Of a DNA stretch of 64,000 nt, positions 61,132 through 64,000 are shown piece after piece (within the stretch, counting starts at the first letter, position 1; each line of letters begins with the position of its first letter). Both the position numbers and the translations under genes were made by a program. Under the pieces are notes generated by a model. The model saw nothing but the letters and a program-made list of their open reading frames with translations, was not told the DNA's origin and ran no database searches. The stretch spans positions 1 through 64,000 of the forward strand of contig JACSRN010000084.1 of the NCBI GenBank assembly GCA_014879735.1, in the 5' to 3' direction. Origin of the DNA: Paracoccaceae bacterium. GTDB taxonomy: Bacteria > Pseudomonadota > Alphaproteobacteria > Rhodobacterales > Rhodobacteraceae.

Positions 61132-62640
61132 ATGGAAGTTCTCGACGGTATATTCACCGGCATCATCAGTGCCGGAACACCAATCAACCTGATGCTCTGC
61201 CTGGCCGGCGCGCTCCTAGGCACGCTGATCGGAGTTCTGCCAGGCATCGGGCCGACTGCAACGCTGGCGATCCTTCTGCCCGTTACCTATTTCCTGCCGC
61301 CGCTCGGTGCACTCATCATGCTTGCCGGGATCTACTACGGCGCGCAGTACGGCGGCTCGACCACAGCGATCCTTGTGAACCTGCCCGGCGAGGCGTCATC
61401 GGTCGTTACCGCAATCGACGGATATCAGCTCGCCCGCAAGGGCAGAGCAGGGGCGGCGCTGGCCATCGCGGCGCTGGCTTCCTTCTTCGCCGGCATGGTC
61501 AGCAACATCTTCATAGCGGCCACGGGGCCTGCTCTCGCATCCTGGGCTTTGGAGTTCGGGCCTGCCGAGTACTTCTCACTCGCGCTGTTTGGACTGATGT
61601 CCGCAACGGTGCTGGCGAGCGGGTCGCCGATCAAGGCGATCGGCATGACGGTTCTGGGTCTCCTCATGGGGCTAATTGGCACGGATGTGAACAGTGGCGG
61701 AATGAGAATGACCTTCGGCTCCGTCTACCTGTTCGACGGCATCCCTTTCATCGTCATGGCCGTGGGGTTCTTCGCGATCTCGGAGATCCTCGCCAACCTT
61801 GAAAGTCCGGAAACACGCGGTTCCGTACAGGGGAAGGTTCGTGGACTTTGGCCCACGAGAGAAGACTTTCGGCGGTGCGTTGGCCCAGTGCTGCGCGCTA
61901 CTGGCCTTGGCACGATCATCGGCATCCTGCCCGGCGGTGGCGCGACCCTTTCTTCCTTTGCGTCCTATGCGCTGGAAAAGCGGATATCGAAGCACTCGGC
62001 CGAGTTCGGTCATGGAGCGGTTGAGGGGGTGGCAGCGCCGGAGGCCGCGAACAATGCAGGTGCGCAAGCAAACCTGGTTCCGCTGATGGTGCTGGGGATC
62101 CCCTCGGGTGCGATCTCGGCGATCATGCTTGGCGCGATGACGATCCATGGCATCGTTCCGGGGCCGCACCTCATTGATCGCAATCCTGATCTCTTCTGGG
62201 GCTTCATCGCAAGCATGTGGATCGGGAACATCATGCTGCTGTTCATCAACCTTCCCATGATCGGCCTGTGGGTGCGGCTGTTGCAGGTGCCTTATCGCCT
62301 GATGTTCCCTGCGATATTACTGTTCTGCTGCATCGGCATCTACAGCATCAACAACAGCGTCTTCGATGTGGCGATCACGGTGGCCATAGGCGTCATCGGC
62401 TGGATCGCTCGCAAAGGAGAGTGCAGCGCGGCACCGCTGATGTTGGGCTTTGTTCTCGCACCGCTGTTGGAAACGAACCTGCGCCGGACGCTGCTTATCT
62501 CAGGTGGCGATGCCACCGCCTTCGTGACCCGCCCGATCAGCCTCACCTTCCTGATCGCGACGGCGGTGATGCTCCTCGTCCTGCTGCTGCCAGCAATCCG
62601 CCGCCGCCGCGAAGAGGCCTTTAGCGAGGAAAGCTCATGA
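61132..62640 (+). CDS. tctA: Tripartite tricarboxylate transporter large membrane subunit (TctA)
   Basis: The 502-residue protein has about twelve membrane helices. The family's duplicated signature is seen in LGTLIGVLPGIGPTATLAILLPVTYFLPPLGALIMLAGIYYGAQYGGSTTAILVNLPGEASSVVTAIDGYQLARKGRAGAALAIAALASF and again in GLGTIIGILPGGGATLSSFASYALEKRI with APEAANNAGAQANLVPLMVLGIPSGAISAIML. It is the ion-coupled channel. ATG at 61132 follows tctB by 1 bp. Stop overlaps the CapA-like start. Confidence 0.92.
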   Translation: MEVLDGIFTGIISAGTPINLMLCLAGALLGTLIGVLPGIGPTATLAILLPVTYFLPPLGALIMLAGIYYGAQYGGSTTAILVNLPGEASSVVTAIDGYQLARKGRAGAALAIAALASFFAGMVSNIFIAATGPALASWALEFGPAEYFSLALFGLMSATVLASGSPIKAIGMTVLGLLMGLIGTDVNSGGMRMTFGSVYLFDGIPFIVMAVGFFAISEILANLESPETRGSVQGKVRGLWPTREDFRRCVGPVLRATGLGTIIGILPGGGATLSSFASYALEKRISKHSAEFGHGAVEGVAAPEAANNAGAQANLVPLMVLGIPSGAISAIMLGAMTIHGIVPGPHLIDRNPDLFWGFIASMWIGNIMLLFINLPMIGLWVRLLQVPYRLMFPAILLFCCIGIYSINNSVFDVAITVAIGVIGWIARKGECSAAPLMLGFVLAPLLETNLRRTLLISGGDATAFVTRPISLTFLIATAVMLLVLLLPAIRRRREEAFSEESS

Positions 62641-64000
62641 CACAGACCATAGCGCAGGCCGCAAGTTGGGACATCGTCCTCGCAGGCGAATGCATGGCGG
62701 CAAGGCCATTCGCGCAAAGCGACGAGCCGGAGTTTCTCGGAGTCGTCGAAATGCTACGCGACGCCGACCTGACGATGGCGCATCTCGAGATGAACCTTGG
62801 TAACCCCGGAGAGATCGAACACCCCTCGCGCAACGACTGGGTGGCGAGCTTCATGATCGCCGAAGGGCGTATTGCCGACGACATGAAATGGGCGGGCGTC
62901 GACATGCTGTCCCTCGCTCACAATCACAGCTTCGACTGGGGGCCTTCGGGCATCCATTCGACGATGAAGCATGTGCAGCGCGCCGGCATCGCTTGTGCCG
63001 GTACGGGCCGTGATCTGGAGGAGGCGCGGAAGCCCGTTTATGTCGAAACGCGGCGGGGCAGGGCGGCGATGATCTCTGTCTCCACCGGTAACAAGAACAA
63101 TGAATGGGCAGGCCTGCCCAAGGCAACCATCGCTGGGCGGCCCGGCGTCAATCCGCTGCGGGTGACGCTGCGCCATCAGGTCGATGCAGAGGCCGCGCGG
63201 CAGCTGCGCCGCATCGCCGACGAGCTGAAGATCAACTACACGAGGTTCGACCGGAAAGACGACGAAATCCGCCTGCAGTTCCCGGCGCAGCACACCAACC
63301 GCGACGTGCCCCTGTTTGTCGAAGGCGACGGCTTTGGCATCATCAGCACATGCAACAACAACGATATGCGGGGCAACCTGCGCGCAGTTGACGAGGCGCG
63401 GTCGATGGCTGACATGGTCATCGTCTCGCACCATTTCTCGGTGTCCGAAGGAACACGGGGCGATGAGCCGCCGAAGTATGCGTGCGACTTCGCCCGTGCC
63501 TGCATCGATGCGGGGGCCGACATCTATGCCGGCCACGGCTGGCACCGGACGCTGGGGATTGAGGTCTACAAGGGTAAACCGATCATCTACGGCCTCGGCA
63601 ATTTCTTTGCGCAGTCCGAGTTTCTCGATCGTGTGCCGTCCGACAGCTATGAGTCCTGGGGTCACGATCCCGACTTGATGCCCATCCACAACCCTGCGGT
63701 CGAACCACTCCACCCCGGCCTGACAGGCTGGATCTGGTGGAGCAGCGTGCTGTTCCGCTTGAAGATGGATGGCCATTCGGTGAAAGAGATCCATCTGCAC
63801 CCCCTCAACCTGGGCCGTAATCCCAAGGTCGAGGGAGAGATCACCCGCCCTGTCGGAACCGGCTCGCATCCCAAAACGGACGGGCGGCCTTTCCTCGCAA
63901 CTGAAGAGGATGGTGTCGTAATTCTGGAACGGATGCAGCGCATGTCCGCCGCACTGGGAACCCGGATCGAGATCGAGAACAACGTCGGCATCATCCGCCT
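62637..64000 (+). CDS. CapA/PgsA-fold metallophosphoesterase, cytosolic, partial (3' end outside window)
   Basis: The 454 visible residues show the PGA_cap fold: DIVLAGECMAARP (Glu18), AHLEMNLG at 48-55, SLAHNHSFDWG with His95, Asn96, His97 and Asp100, then VSHHFSVSEG and GHGWHRTLGIEVYKGKPIIYGLGNFF. These are metal-ligand positions of the calcineurin-like CapA family, usually linked to poly-gamma-glutamate export. Here there is no signal peptide and the neighbours are transport and acyl-CoA genes. Start overlaps the tctA stop. It runs off the right edge. A catabolic hydrolase role is inferred. Confidence 0.8.
   Translation, partial: MTQTIAQAASWDIVLAGECMAARPFAQSDEPEFLGVVEMLRDADLTMAHLEMNLGNPGEIEHPSRNDWVASFMIAEGRIADDMKWAGVDMLSLAHNHSFDWGPSGIHSTMKHVQRAGIACAGTGRDLEEARKPVYVETRRGRAAMISVSTGNKNNEWAGLPKATIAGRPGVNPLRVTLRHQVDAEAARQLRRIADELKINYTRFDRKDDEIRLQFPAQHTNRDVPLFVEGDGFGIISTCNNNDMRGNLRAVDEARSMADMVIVSHHFSVSEGTRGDEPPKYACDFARACIDAGADIYAGHGWHRTLGIEVYKGKPIIYGLGNFFAQSEFLDRVPSDSYESWGHDPDLMPIHNPAVEPLHPGLTGWIWWSSVLFRLKMDGHSVKEIHLHPLNLGRNPKVEGEITRPVGTGSHPKTDGRPFLATEEDGVVILERMQRMSAALGTRIEIENNVGIIR

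Overview
The window looks like high-GC alphaproteobacterial DNA, most likely Rhodobacterales/Paracoccaceae. This is inferred from gene style, codon use, the density of ABC and TTT solute transporters, and the IS66 and IS3 elements. It contains no rRNA, tRNA, ribosomal or replication genes. It reads as an accessory catabolic region, perhaps on a secondary replicon, with transporter-plus-pathway modules stacked side by side and separated by recombination scars.

Region 1 (1-10.5 kb): a GntR/FCD regulator (cut by the left edge), an SDR and a 3-mercaptopyruvate sulfurtransferase face a rightward operon. The operon encodes a ribose-type ABC importer, a D-apionate lactonase-like protein (ApnL), a Gfo/Idh dehydrogenase resembling D-apiose dehydrogenase (ApsD) and an aldo-keto reductase. 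It is probably an apiose/apionate uptake and oxidation operon. The regulator gene and the operon share a palindromic operator, AAACTG-N4-CAGNTT.

Region 2 (10.5-23.7 kb): a frameshifted GntR paralogue and unidentified debris lead into a second sugar module. It holds a KDG-kinase-type PfkB (altered C-terminus), an L-fuconolactonase-like amidohydrolase, a tagaturonate-reductase-like polyol dehydrogenase, a GntR regulator, a zinc L-galactonate-type dehydrogenase, an ABC importer, an L-fucose/L-galactose dehydrogenase-like SDR and an altronate dehydratase. Together these spell L-galactose to KDPG. The dehydratase gene is broken, first by a small frameshifting deletion and then by an IS66-family element whose own tnpC carries a roughly 78-bp two-hairpin insertion.

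Region 3 (23.8-36.3 kb): leftward genes for an AbrB-type membrane protein, two D-2-hydroxyacid dehydrogenases, a ferric/AEP-type ABC importer, an L-2-hydroxyglutarate-dehydrogenase-like flavoprotein, an RraA-family protein, an Ldh-family dehydrogenase and an SMP-30 lactonase, with a LysR regulator. This looks like hydroxy-acid or sugar-acid use. An IclR remnant is cut by a decayed IS3-type element.

Region 4 (37.2-49.1 kb): one long leftward operon. It carries a ribose-type ABC importer, epimerase, SDR, GntR, isopropylmalate/tartrate-dehydrogenase-like enzyme, ABM protein, HAD hydrolase, aldehyde dehydrogenase, four-carbon acid sugar kinase (OtnK type) and class II aldolase/decarboxylase (OtnC type). 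A tetronate-like acid is the likely substrate class.

Region 5 (49.1-64 kb): two divergent operons encode a complete tripartite tricarboxylate transporter (TctC, TctB, TctA), two class III CoA-transferases, two acyl-CoA dehydrogenases, two hot-dog dehydratases, an HMG-CoA-lyase-like enzyme, an RraA protein, a YHS mini-protein, an AbrB protein and a cytosolic CapA-fold phosphoesterase (cut by the right edge). A GTTGACAA(T/A) motif recurs at three promoter positions. This is the best candidate for an undescribed pathway: import of a carboxylate, CoA activation, dehydrogenation, hydration and lyase cleavage.
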